From Chitinophaga cymbidii (GTDB lineage Bacteria > Bacteroidota > Bacteroidia > Chitinophagales > Chitinophagaceae), in NCBI RefSeq assembly GCF_007992715.1, contig NZ_BKAU01000002.1, forward strand, positions 806,001-870,000: DNA of 64,000 bases, given 5' to 3'. A program made the position numbers and the translations under genes. The notes under the pieces were generated by a model. The model worked only from the letters and a program-made list of their open reading frames with translations. It did no database searches and was not told where the DNA came from. How positions within the stretch are numbered: position 1 is the stretch's first letter; the number at the start of each line of letters is the position of its first letter. Positions 9,098 through 17,019 of the stretch are shown in pieces.

Positions 9098-11074
9098 TTA
9101 TTTTATGCCGACAGGATAACCGGTTACATGATAGCCGCCGGGCGACATGATCTCGAACGCAAAGCGCTTTTGCATATCATCCAGTTCTATCGTTATTTTT
9201 TCTCCGGGTTGCATCACCGGAAATGTTTTCGTGGCCGCTGCGCCATTCGTTGTTTTCCAGCTGATCTGGTAATTTCTCAATGTGTAGGACGGCAGGCTGT
9301 TTTTGTTTGTCAGCGTGACCTTTATCCGCGTATCTGAAATTTTCTCTACCAGCGTGATCTCCACTGGTGAGGCCAGTTGTTTGTACACGTAATAGGAGGG
9401 CTTTTTGTTAAAGTACAGGTCCGTGATGCCGTGAATGCGCGCTTTCAGGTTGGCCGCGCCGTCTTCGCCGCGCTGTGTGCGGTAATCGTTCAGGCTGAAA
9501 TAAATACAGCCGACGATGTAATCGCGTTTCGCCCATTCGCCGTAGTGGTAGATCATGTCTCGCACGCGGCTGAGGTCCCCGCCGGGGAAACGCGGCTCGC
9601 AGAGGCCGTTTTCGGTGATGAGGAGGGGGCGGTCGCCAAGGAAGCTTTCAATTGTTTTAAAGTATTCCGGCAGCTCGTGCATATCGTTGCCGAACCAGGT
9701 GCCGATGTATTCGTTCCAGGTAGGGAGGTCGCCGATCAGAGATTCGTCTTTCTCTTTTCGTTTGAATGTTTCGTTGGACACTACGTTGGCCATGCGGGTA
9801 TCGTCCAGCGAGCGCACGTGTGCTTTCAGTTCATGGTACTGTTCGCTGTCTGTGCTGAAAACTTCGTTGCTGATGCCCCAGGCGAAGATGCAGGGATGGT
9901 TGTAATCCCGTTCGATCATTTCCGTCAGCTGCTGTTTTGCGGTTGCTTTCAGTTCCGGCGTGAGCTTTCCGGGTTGTTGCCACCAGGGGATCTCTTCCTG
10001 TACGAGGATGCCTTTTTCGTCCATCATATCGAGCAGGTGCTCATCGATCTGCCAGTGAAAGCGGGTGATCACCACGTTGAGGTCTTTCATCATGTTCACC
10101 ACGGAATCCATTACCCATGCGGGTTCCGCGCTGCCATAGTCCGGGTGGCTGGAAGGCATGTATTCAATGCCGGGCAGGCGCACCGGCTCGTTGTTGACGA
10201 GTAGTTTCTTTCCGTCCAGCACAATTTTCCGGAAGCCGGTTTGCGTTGTTTGCTGGTCGCCGGAGGTTTTCACTTCTACCTGGTAGAGGAAGGGATCGGA
10301 AAAATGCCAGAGATGTATTTTTTTCAGGTCGATGGAAGTATTAAAAACATCCCCCTGTTTGCGCAGGCTGCGCTTTTCGGAGAAGACGGCCTTGCCGGAT
10401 TTCTTTTCGCGGATAGTGATGTGGAAATCCGTTTTCGTTACTTTTTCTTCCCAGAGGCGGATGGCGATCTTTGTGCGGGCGGAGGTGTCGGTGAAGTTGA
10501 TCTCCGGCGTGACGTGAATGTAGCGGAGGGAGGGTTTGCCGGAAACGATCAGGTCCACATCGCGTATGATGCCGCCGTCGTTGGGCCAGTCGAAAACCCT
10601 TTTCCAGGGCAGGTTCTGTTCGGAATAGGCGTTGTTGACGGAAACGACCAGCGTGTTTTCCTGGCCGTAGCGGATCTTGTCGGATATATCGGTGTAGAAA
10701 GTGGTGTACCCCGAGTGGTGGTGTTCTCCGGCTTTCTGGCCGTTGAGGTATATCACGGCGTCGTGATATACGGCGGCGAACCTGATCCTGACGTGCTTGT
10801 CTTTCCAGTCCGCTTCGGCATGGAATTTCTTTTCGTACCAGGCGAGGCCAGCATAATCCTCATATCCTTTCATGACGTTCCAGGTGTGCGGCACGGTTAC
10901 TTCCACGGCTTTGGCGTTGAGGCCGGACTGCCAGCCGGATGGCGCCCCGGAGCTTTGTGGGTCCGGGGAGAAGCGCCATTGGCCGTTGAGGGAAATCTGG
11001 TGCCGGGGGTTTGTTTGCCCGGCAACCTGTGTGCTTATCAACAGTAGAAGTATTGTGATTGCTTTTATGTTCAT
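9098..11074 (-). CDS. Glycoside hydrolase family 2 protein (beta-glucuronidase/beta-galactosidase type)
   Basis: 658 residues with signal peptide 1-19. The order is sugar-binding jelly roll (about 28-190), immunoglobulin-like domain, then TIM barrel. Acid/base E404 lies in WGISNEVF and nucleophile E488 in LLITENGLC, 84 residues apart. A short beta domain closes the protein. It is the first gene of the minus-strand operon GH2-GH88-PL8-GH2, with 8-12 bp gaps or overlaps between all members. It is much shorter than the other GH2 protein in the operon, so the two are not recent duplicates and probably attack different linkages of one glycan. Confidence 0.88.
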   Translation of the reverse strand: MNIKAITILLLLISTQVAGQTNPRHQISLNGQWRFSPDPQSSGAPSGWQSGLNAKAVEVTVPHTWNVMKGYEDYAGLAWYEKKFHAEADWKDKHVRIRFAAVYHDAVIYLNGQKAGEHHHSGYTTFYTDISDKIRYGQENTLVVSVNNAYSEQNLPWKRVFDWPNDGGIIRDVDLIVSGKPSLRYIHVTPEINFTDTSARTKIAIRLWEEKVTKTDFHITIREKKSGKAVFSEKRSLRKQGDVFNTSIDLKKIHLWHFSDPFLYQVEVKTSGDQQTTQTGFRKIVLDGKKLLVNNEPVRLPGIEYMPSSHPDYGSAEPAWVMDSVVNMMKDLNVVITRFHWQIDEHLLDMMDEKGILVQEEIPWWQQPGKLTPELKATAKQQLTEMIERDYNHPCIFAWGISNEVFSTDSEQYHELKAHVRSLDDTRMANVVSNETFKRKEKDESLIGDLPTWNEYIGTWFGNDMHELPEYFKTIESFLGDRPLLITENGLCEPRFPGGDLSRVRDMIYHYGEWAKRDYIVGCIYFSLNDYRTQRGEDGAANLKARIHGITDLYFNKKPSYYVYKQLASPVEITLVEKISDTRIKVTLTNKNSLPSYTLRNYQISWKTTNGAAATKTFPVMQPGEKITIELDDMQKRFAFEIMSPGGYHVTGYPVGIK

Positions 11075-11318
11075 ATGGTATCAGTTCATTATTTCGTCAG
11101 CATATAGTAAAAGAAGGGCAGATAGTTTCCGCGTGGCAGTATGTAACAGGAAAAAGTTTTCCCGTATCTGGAACGTGGATATCCTTCATACGTGGGAATT
11201 TTTTGTTGAAGAATGCTTGAATGTGCAATATTAATGCAGGGGGGATAGGGTTAAAATGGAAATTCTTGTGGAACTGATGGATAATATTATGATCGCTGAC
11301 AATGCGGTCGTGAGAGTA

Positions 11319-11340
11319 GACCTGCCAGGAATGGCAGGTC
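11319..11340. repeat. Palindromic repeat, copy 1
   Basis: A perfect 9-bp inverted repeat, GACCTGCCA and TGGCAGGTC, encloses the 4-nt loop GGAA. Confidence 0.75.
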
Positions 11341-11392
11341 CGGTCGAAAAAAGAATGCTATTATATAATGTCCAGGATAACGTACTTGTTTT

Positions 11393-11416
11393 AAACCTGC
11401 CAGGAATGGCAGGTTT
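11393..11416. repeat. Palindromic repeat, copy 2
   Basis: A perfect 10-bp inverted repeat, AAACCTGCCA and TGGCAGGTTT, with the same GGAA loop as copy 1. The arm ends have changed together on both sides compared with copy 1, so the pairing has been kept. A T-rich run follows on the plus strand. Confidence 0.75.
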
Positions 11417-11587
11417 GTTGTTGTGATCTCTAAGGGTTTAAGTACTACACTTGATTAAAGAAAATTATCGGGGCAACAAACATTCCCCTCTCTGGGATAA
11501 CGAACATATGTTTCCGTCAGGGCAAACACCCGGCACTTCGGAACCAAACAAATGTTTCGCTCCGGGTCAACAAACTGCAATGCCTGG

Positions 11588-11760
11588 CTACTCGCTCGCT
11601 TCTGGCCAATATTTCCTGACACTCCGCCACTCGCTCGCTTTAACCAACTTCCCGAATACTCCGCCACTCGCTCGCTTTAACCAACTTCCCGAATACTCCG
11701 CTACTCGCTCGCTTTAACCAACATCCCCAACACTTCGCCACCCACTCCCTCCAGGTCAAC
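11588..11760. repeat. Degenerate 37-bp tandem repeat array
   Basis: Units start at 11627, 11664 and 11701, exactly 37 bp apart, each beginning with (C/T)ACTCGCTCGCTTTAACCA and ending near ACTCCG or ACTTCG. A diverged 39-bp unit precedes them at 11588 and a decayed one follows at 11738. A period of 37 is not a multiple of three, so the units are read in different frames and the array is not a coding repeat. There are no unique spacers, so it is not a CRISPR array. Confidence 0.75.
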
Positions 11761-11767
11761 AAACAGG

Positions 11768-11790
11768 AACCCGCCAGGAATAGCAAGTCC
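11768..11790. repeat. Palindromic repeat, copy 3 (degenerate)
   Basis: The core CCGCCAGGAATAGCAAG aligns with copies 1 and 2, but the arms carry mismatches, so the hairpin is imperfect. Confidence 0.5.
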
Positions 11791-11846
11791 GTTGGGAATG
11801 AAATGAAAGTTTGTTACCCAAAATTTCGTTAGTTATCAAAAGTGAA

Positions 11847-11870
11847 GGTCCTGCCAGGAATAGCTGGTCC
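11847..11870. repeat. Palindromic repeat, copy 4 (degenerate)
   Basis: The core CCTGCCAGGAATAGCTGG is flanked by GGTC and TCC and followed by TTTTT. It shares the GCCAGGAAT centre with the other three copies but has mismatched arms. Confidence 0.55.
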
Positions 11871-12283
11871 TTTTTCTAAAGCGATTACCCTGCAGGATAC
11901 AGTCGCATTGTGCTGAATTCCTCAGTTTAACCAAAATGCCCACAAAAAAATTGGCCGTATTGATTTAAATATTATCATTTTGCTTGTTACAAAATTATCA
12001 CCGGCCCATCGGATCACCTGAAAAAAACAGCGAGATTATATCGGTCCGACGATAGAATTTCTTCGTTTTACAAACATTTTTTCATCCATCTACATAAAAA
12101 CGGATTTTTATATTTTCAAACCCGTCACCGGCAAGGGCCCTCATTATCAAAATATTCCGGAATCCCCGCAAAGCTTTACTAACAGAATGTTTCATCTACC
12201 CTGAAAAATCTCATACCTTTACATTTCCCAGCGTATATACATTGCGTACAGCACGTAGAAATTAGCTGGCTAAATCATTCATT

Positions 12284-13612
12284 ATGGCAACTTCGATCAC
12301 TTGTCCGAATTGCAAGCATCCATTCGTTATGGAAGAAGCGTTCGCGGCCGATATAGAAAAGGAAATGCGCGGCAAAATGGAAGCCGAATGGAGAAAGAGA
12401 ATGGAAACCCTGCAGGCGGAAAAGAATGAAATGGCCCAGCTGCGGCAGCAGGTGGCCGCTGAAAAACAACAGGTGTTGCAGGAACGCCAGCGGCAGGACG
12501 AAGAGCTGGACCGCCGCCTGCAGCAGGAGAAAGCCAGGCTGCAGGAAAGCCTGACCGACAATATCCGCAAGGACGTAACGGCGGATTTCGAGAACCGCAT
12601 CCGCCTGCTGCAGGACGCGCAGCGGGAAAATGAAGAGAAGCTCCGGGCCGCGCGGCAGCAGGAGCTGGACTTCCTCCGCAAGGCGCAGGAGCTGGCCAAC
12701 CGCGAGCAGGAACTGGAAATAGACCTGCAGAAACGGATGCTCCAGGAACGTAACCAGCTGATGGAACAGATCCGCCGGGAAGAGGCGGAACGCACCTCCG
12801 TGCGGGAAACCGAATACCAGCTGCGCCAGAAAGAACTGGAAAAGCAGCTGGAAGACCAGCGCAAGCTCGCGGAAGAGATGCGCCGCAAAGCGGAACAGGG
12901 TTCCATGCAGCTGCAGGGCGAAGTACAGGAACTGGCCCTCGAAGAAATGCTGCGCAGCACATTCCCCTTCGATGCCATCTCCGAAGTGGGCAAAGGCATA
13001 CGGGGAGCGGACTGCATTCAAACCGTGCGCAACCAGTTCGGGCAGGAATGCGGCAAGATCATTTATGAAAGCAAACGCACAAAAGATTTTTCGAAGGACT
13101 GGATCGAAAAGCTGAAGGCGGACATGCGCAGCCAGGGCGCGGAGGTGGCCATCCTCGTTACGCAGGCCATGCCGCGGGACATGGAGCGGTTCGGGGAACG
13201 CGACGGTGTTTGGGTCTGCACTTTTTCAGAAGTAAAGAGCCTCGCCTATGTGCTGCGGGACGCCGTGCTGAAAGTCTTCAATTCCGCCAAAAGCCAGGAG
13301 AATAAAGGAGATAAAATGCACCTCCTCTATCATTACCTCACCAGCAGCGAATTTGCAGAACAGTGGAGCGCCATCCGTGAAGGCTTCCGCGCCATGAAAA
13401 CATCCATCCAGCGCGAACGCGAAGCAATGGAAAAGTTGTGGAAAGCCCGGGAGAAACAGCTTGAAAAAGTATTGCTCAACGCCGCCCACATCAAGGGCTC
13501 CATCGAAGGCATCGCCGGTAATGATTCGGTAGATCTTCAATTACTGGATGATGCCGCGGAAGCATTGCTGTCCCCGCCACCCAACGGGAAACCCGATCCA
13601 GATGACATTTAA
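12284..13612 (+). CDS. DUF2130 family coiled-coil protein
   Basis: 442 residues from an ATG with no signal peptide, so cytoplasmic. A single CPNC motif at residues 7-10 resembles half a zinc ribbon. Residues about 20-225 form a long Glu/Gln/Arg-rich coiled coil. The DUF2130 domain covers about 225-400 and contains GADCIQ and, 25 residues on, IYESKRTKDF. An Asp followed by an E-x-K pattern is compatible with a PD-(D/E)XK nuclease-like core, which I infer from the pattern. The end is Pro-rich and acidic. It stands alone behind the repeat-rich region. The family's function is unknown to me. Confidence 0.85.
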   Translation: MATSITCPNCKHPFVMEEAFAADIEKEMRGKMEAEWRKRMETLQAEKNEMAQLRQQVAAEKQQVLQERQRQDEELDRRLQQEKARLQESLTDNIRKDVTADFENRIRLLQDAQRENEEKLRAARQQELDFLRKAQELANREQELEIDLQKRMLQERNQLMEQIRREEAERTSVRETEYQLRQKELEKQLEDQRKLAEEMRRKAEQGSMQLQGEVQELALEEMLRSTFPFDAISEVGKGIRGADCIQTVRNQFGQECGKIIYESKRTKDFSKDWIEKLKADMRSQGAEVAILVTQAMPRDMERFGERDGVWVCTFSEVKSLAYVLRDAVLKVFNSAKSQENKGDKMHLLYHYLTSSEFAEQWSAIREGFRAMKTSIQREREAMEKLWKAREKQLEKVLLNAAHIKGSIEGIAGNDSVDLQLLDDAAEALLSPPPNGKPDPDDI

Positions 13613-13670
13613 CAAAATTTTTCTATATAAATCCTTGCAAGGTTAAATCTGCCAGTATATATTTATAGAT

Positions 13671-14291
13671 ATGAAAGACCGCACCTATCAATCTATCATT
13701 TTTGATCTCGGAGCTGTGCTTGTTGACTGGAATCCGCGTTATCTCTACAATAAAGTATTCGCTACGCCGGAAGAAACAGAACATTTCCTGGAACACGTCT
13801 GCACATCAGACTGGAATGAAGAGCAGGACGCAGGCCGCAGCCTGGCGGAAGGAACGGAGCTGCTGGTGCAGCAGCATCCCGCCTTTGAAGCGCAGATCAG
13901 GGCATTTTATGGCCGCTGGAAAGAGATGCTGGGCGGGCCTATCGCGGCAACCGTAACCCTGCTGGAACAATTGAAGGCATCCGGAAAATACAAGCTGTAT
14001 GCCCTCACCAACTGGTCCAACGAAACATTCCCGATCGCACTGATGGAATATGACTGGCTGCAGTGGTTCGACGGGATCGTGGTATCCGGAAAGGAAAAGC
14101 TCCGCAAACCTTATCCTGATTTCTACCAGCTGCTGCTCGACCGTTATGCGATCGATAAGGACAGTACCATTTTCATCGATGACAATATCCGGAATGTGAA
14201 AGCCGCGGAAGAAATGGGCATCGAAACCATCCATTTTCAAACATCCGCGCAGCTGGAAGAAGAACTGCTGCAACGCGGAATATTGAATTGA
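13671..14291 (+). CDS. HAD-superfamily hydrolase, subfamily IA (YihX-like phosphatase)
   Basis: 206 residues, cytoplasmic. The first HAD motif is FDLGAVLVDW with the nucleophile Asp 12; Gly occupies the +2 position where phosphatases usually have Asp, as in many YihX-like members. Motif II is LTNWSN, motif III the Lys in KEKLRKPYPDFY and motif IV FIDDN. An alpha-helical cap lies between motifs I and II. Such enzymes dephosphorylate small sugar phosphates or are haloacid dehalogenase-like; the substrate cannot be inferred. It starts 58 bp after the DUF2130 gene and is followed by a strong terminator. Confidence 0.85.
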   Translation: MKDRTYQSIIFDLGAVLVDWNPRYLYNKVFATPEETEHFLEHVCTSDWNEEQDAGRSLAEGTELLVQQHPAFEAQIRAFYGRWKEMLGGPIAATVTLLEQLKASGKYKLYALTNWSNETFPIALMEYDWLQWFDGIVVSGKEKLRKPYPDFYQLLLDRYAIDKDSTIFIDDNIRNVKAAEEMGIETIHFQTSAQLEEELLQRGILN

Positions 14292-14344
14292 TACGATTCA
14301 TTTTTCATATTCAGATTCGAGAATATATACTTAAAAATCCCCAT

Positions 14345-14376
14345 GCAAAACCGCCACTACGGCGGTTTTGCTTTTA
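14345..14376 (+). terminator. Rho-independent terminator after the HAD gene
   Basis: A perfect 11-bp stem (14345-14355 with 14361-14371; core AAAACCGCC) and 5-nt loop are followed by TTTT. Confidence 0.85.
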
Positions 14377-14554
14377 ACATTTCTTTATGCTGATTTTAAC
14401 GTTTTTGCTGTAAACCGGCAGTAACATTCCCGTGTCTATTCCGTTGAATATTAGAACGGCCGATATAATGACGGTGTGGTGCGAAATTTGGAGGAAGTAA
14501 GGAAGACCGCATTGCCGGCCACGTTATTACCCCGTATATAAAATTCAAATGCAT

Positions 14555-15193
14555 ATGAAAAGGACAGGATTGTTGTTAAGTATGATTGCCGTTGGCGCCC
14601 TGTTGATCAGCAGCTGCAGGAAGGACCCGCTCAACGACATGACAGCGGAAGAATCCCGCATCTATGTCACCAACTATGATGAGCAGGTTGATTTTTCTTC
14701 TTATAAAACATTCAGCATCGTGGATTCCGTAGCGGTGATCAGCAACCGCGACGCCACAAAGGAATTGACGCAATATGATGCAAAACTGCTGGCCAGCATC
14801 AAAGCCAACCTTACCGCAAATGGATATGCGGAAGTGGACAGAAATGCTGACCCGGACCTCGCGGTGAATGTTTCCCGTATCAATACCACCAGCACTTCCA
14901 TCGGGTATGCACCCGGTTATTGGTCCGGATGGCCCGGTTACTGGGACCCCGGATACTGGGGATACCCCGGTTGGAATTATTACTTCCCGCCGTATTATTC
15001 CGTATTCCAGTATAATGAAAAGTCGGTTGCGATAGATATGCTGGACCTGAAAACGGCGAAAGACGATAACCAGCTCACAGCGGTGTGGAACGCCATGCTG
15101 CGCGGTACCGGCGTATGGAACAGCGACAATATCGATACGATGGTCAAAGCCGTTTTCGATCAGAGCGCTTATCTGAAAACATCCGCCAACTGA
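14555..15193 (+). CDS. DUF4136 lipoprotein
   Basis: 212 residues from ATG 14555; an ATG two codons upstream is also possible. The leader MKRTGLLLSMIAVGALLIS ends in a lipobox with Cys at residue 21, so this is an envelope lipoprotein. The body shows the DUF4136 pattern: an N-terminal VDFSSYKTFS segment, a middle L-x-x-x-GY-x-E segment, a Tyr/Trp/Gly/Pro-rich stretch (about 118-150) and a C-terminal amphipathic helix containing MLRGTGVW. The next gene encodes an outer-membrane barrel 20 bp downstream and the two are probably co-transcribed. The function is unknown. Confidence 0.85.
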   Translation: MKRTGLLLSMIAVGALLISSCRKDPLNDMTAEESRIYVTNYDEQVDFSSYKTFSIVDSVAVISNRDATKELTQYDAKLLASIKANLTANGYAEVDRNADPDLAVNVSRINTTSTSIGYAPGYWSGWPGYWDPGYWGYPGWNYYFPPYYSVFQYNEKSVAIDMLDLKTAKDDNQLTAVWNAMLRGTGVWNSDNIDTMVKAVFDQSAYLKTSAN

Positions 15194-15213
15194 TTGGTCA
15201 AAGTTAAAAATGA

Positions 15214-15840
15214 ATGAAGATGAAAAGTATTAAAGTAATGATATTGATACTGGCCGGCACGCTCGGCGTACATACCGCTTTTGCGCAAAGCCGCCCGCCC
15301 GTATCCTTCCAGCTGAATTATTCGATCACGCAGCCTTTCGGCTCATTGAGCGACTATGCCGAGGGAACCAGCTTCCGCGGATGGAACGCCGGTTTCCAGT
15401 ATTCGCTGAACGACCGGCTCAGCCTGGGTGTGAAAGCAGGCTTTGCCGATTTTTATGAAAGAGTGCCACGCGCTGTTTATCCCGGTAAGGGAGAAGATAT
15501 CTCCGCGGTGCAGACGCGCACCCTGCAAACGATCCCCATCCTCGCGGCCGCGCAGTACAACTTCGCCGCGCCTGAAGCAAGGGTGATCCCTTATGCGGGG
15601 CTGGGCATTGGCGTGGCGAGCATGAGCTATGAGAAATACTGGGGCGAATTTGTGGAAAAGCGTAACAAGTGGGCATTCCAGGTAAGCCCCGAACTGGGCG
15701 TGAATGTGCCCTTCGGGAAGTATTCACCGGTGATGTTCAATGCCAATGTGCAGTACAACTACGCTGCCTACAAATTCCAGGAGATCAGCAATTTTAACAC
15801 CTTACAGGCGAATATAGGATTGAAGTTCCATATCCAGTAA
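15214..15840 (+). CDS. Outer-membrane beta-barrel protein
   Basis: 208 residues with a signal peptide ending near residue 25 (TAFAQ). The rest consists of alternating hydrophobic strands with conserved aromatic and Gly residues (FQLNYSITQPFG, YAGLGIGVASMSY, LQANIGLKFHIQ) and ends in a strand as expected for an eight- to ten-stranded OmpA/OmpW-like barrel. It follows the DUF4136 lipoprotein by 20 bp. Function beyond an envelope barrel cannot be assigned. Confidence 0.8.
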   Translation: MKMKSIKVMILILAGTLGVHTAFAQSRPPVSFQLNYSITQPFGSLSDYAEGTSFRGWNAGFQYSLNDRLSLGVKAGFADFYERVPRAVYPGKGEDISAVQTRTLQTIPILAAAQYNFAAPEARVIPYAGLGIGVASMSYEKYWGEFVEKRNKWAFQVSPELGVNVPFGKYSPVMFNANVQYNYAAYKFQEISNFNTLQANIGLKFHIQ

Positions 15841-15927
15841 ACCATTGAACGTAACACTTACAGGCGGGTATGGAGCTGAATTTCCATACCAGGTAAACCA
15901 TTAAAAACGGAACAAGTGCGAATGGCG

Positions 15928-15960
15928 GGGCCGGCTGAAAATGCCGGCCTCATTTGTTTT
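15928..15960 (+). terminator. Probable terminator between convergent genes
   Basis: GGCCGGC (15929-15935) pairs with GCCGGCC (15943-15949) around a 7-nt loop, followed by a T-rich CATTTGTTTT. It sits at the stop codon of the convergent apbE gene. The T-run is interrupted, so efficiency is uncertain. Confidence 0.5.
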
Positions 15961-16948
15961 GCGGGAAGAAACCGGGAGAATATTTTTCACTGATGCGGCC
16001 GTTCGTTTCCTTGTAAATGTAGTAAACCTCCAGGCCCAGTTTTGCATGTTCTTCCACAAACTGTAAACCTTTTTCCACCCCCAGCAGGATCAGCGCATTG
16101 TCGTATGCATCAGCGGTAATAGCGTCCGGCGCGGTGACGGTAACGGCAATGATGTTGTTGTGAAGGGCTTCGCCAGTGCGCGGGTCGATGGTATGCGCGA
16201 ACCTTGTGCCGCCTTCATCGAAGAAACGGCGGTAGTTGCCGCTGGTAGCAATGGCGCGGTCCTTCAAACGGAGGATGGCCTGTACCGGTTCGCCGGTGCT
16301 GTCTGCTGCCGGCGGGCGTTCAATACCCACGCTCCAGGGCTGGCCCTGCACGTTCAGGCCGGAAGCGACCAGCTCCCCGCCAACGTCTACCAGGAAATTC
16401 CGGATGCCGCGTGATTGCAGGAAACGGCCGAGCACGTCGGACGTGAAGCCTTGTGCAATACCGTTACAATCTATTTCCACTCCTTCTTTTTTCTTGATAA
16501 GATATTTTGCGCGCAGCGTGAGGTGCTGATAACCCACCACGCGCATCGTGCGCCTGATCGCTTCCGGGGAAGGGCGGCCGTTGTTGTGCCGTATGACGCC
16601 GAATCCCCAAAGGTCCACCAACGGCTTTACGGTAATATCGAACAGGCCGTTGGTGAGCTTGCTCACTTCCTGCGCTTTTTTTACTACCGTGCGCATATGA
16701 TCGTCCATCACCACTTTCGGGCCTTTGTTGAAACGGTTGATGAGGGAATTGGGTATGTAGAGGGACATGGAGCGGTCGATATCCCGGAAGATATCCTCTA
16801 CGTCCGCCTGCAGGGAAACCGGTTGGCCGGTGGAAATGTACTTGATGATGTAGTAGGTGCCCTGCGCTTTGCCCTGGAGGGTGACAAGCTGTTGCGCGGA
16901 GGCGGTGACAGAAATGCACAGGATCATGCAGGATAAAAGCCCTTTCAT
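15950..16948 (-). CDS. apbE: FAD:protein FMN transferase (ApbE)
   Basis: 332 residues with a signal peptide (about 1-18). ApbE transfers FMN from FAD to a Thr or Ser of target flavoproteins such as the Na+-NQR and RNF subunits, acting on the periplasmic side. Typical motifs are MSLYIPNSLINRFN, DITVKPLVDLWGFG, EIDCNGIAQGF (usually DLGGIAKGY), VDVGGELVASG, HTIDPRTGEAL and TADAYDNALILLG with the Mg-binding Asp. The DLGGIA motif is altered to DCNGIA, but the other elements are present. It is alone on the minus strand; no flavoprotein target lies next to it. Confidence 0.9.
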   Translation of the reverse strand: MKGLLSCMILCISVTASAQQLVTLQGKAQGTYYIIKYISTGQPVSLQADVEDIFRDIDRSMSLYIPNSLINRFNKGPKVVMDDHMRTVVKKAQEVSKLTNGLFDITVKPLVDLWGFGVIRHNNGRPSPEAIRRTMRVVGYQHLTLRAKYLIKKKEGVEIDCNGIAQGFTSDVLGRFLQSRGIRNFLVDVGGELVASGLNVQGQPWSVGIERPPAADSTGEPVQAILRLKDRAIATSGNYRRFFDEGGTRFAHTIDPRTGEALHNNIIAVTVTAPDAITADAYDNALILLGVEKGLQFVEEHAKLGLEVYYIYKETNGRISEKYSPGFFPQNK

Positions 16949-17019
16949 ATCCGCAAAATAATAAAACGATCAGGAAAATGCACGCCTTGCGGGATGTGCT
17001 TCCTGCGTAAGCGGAAACA

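Larger units (their letters stand above)
11075..12283. other. 1.2 kb gene-free region rich in repeats
   Basis: No convincing gene is present. The left 250 bp form the upstream region of the GH2-PL8 operon on the minus strand. From 11319 to 11870 there are four copies of a CTGCCAGGAAT-centred palindrome and a degenerate 37-bp tandem array. The right 400 bp are AT-rich and upstream of the DUF2130 gene; TTTC (12190), 20 nt and TACCTTTA (12214) give a weak match to the Bacteroidota promoter pattern. No tRNA-like cloverleaf was seen. Confidence 0.6.

Noticed and set aside
11451..11717. Possible small gene of 88 codons in the repeat region
   Set aside because: It runs through the 37-bp repeats, which shift frame each unit, so no consistent repeat protein results. 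It has no recognisable domain or supportive start context.
11588..11760. CRISPR-like array of 37-bp repeats
   Set aside because: The units are directly adjacent with no unique spacers, and no cas genes are nearby. It is a simple tandem repeat.
11871..12283. tRNA or small RNA gene upstream of the DUF2130 gene
   Set aside because: No cloverleaf, CCA end or strong hairpin plus T-run was seen. The stretch is simply AT-rich.
12262..13021. Long open frames antisense to the DUF2130 coiled-coil gene
   Set aside because: They mirror the biased Glu/Gln/Lys/Arg codons of the coiled coil on the other strand and give low-complexity Ser/Phe/Leu proteins without domains.
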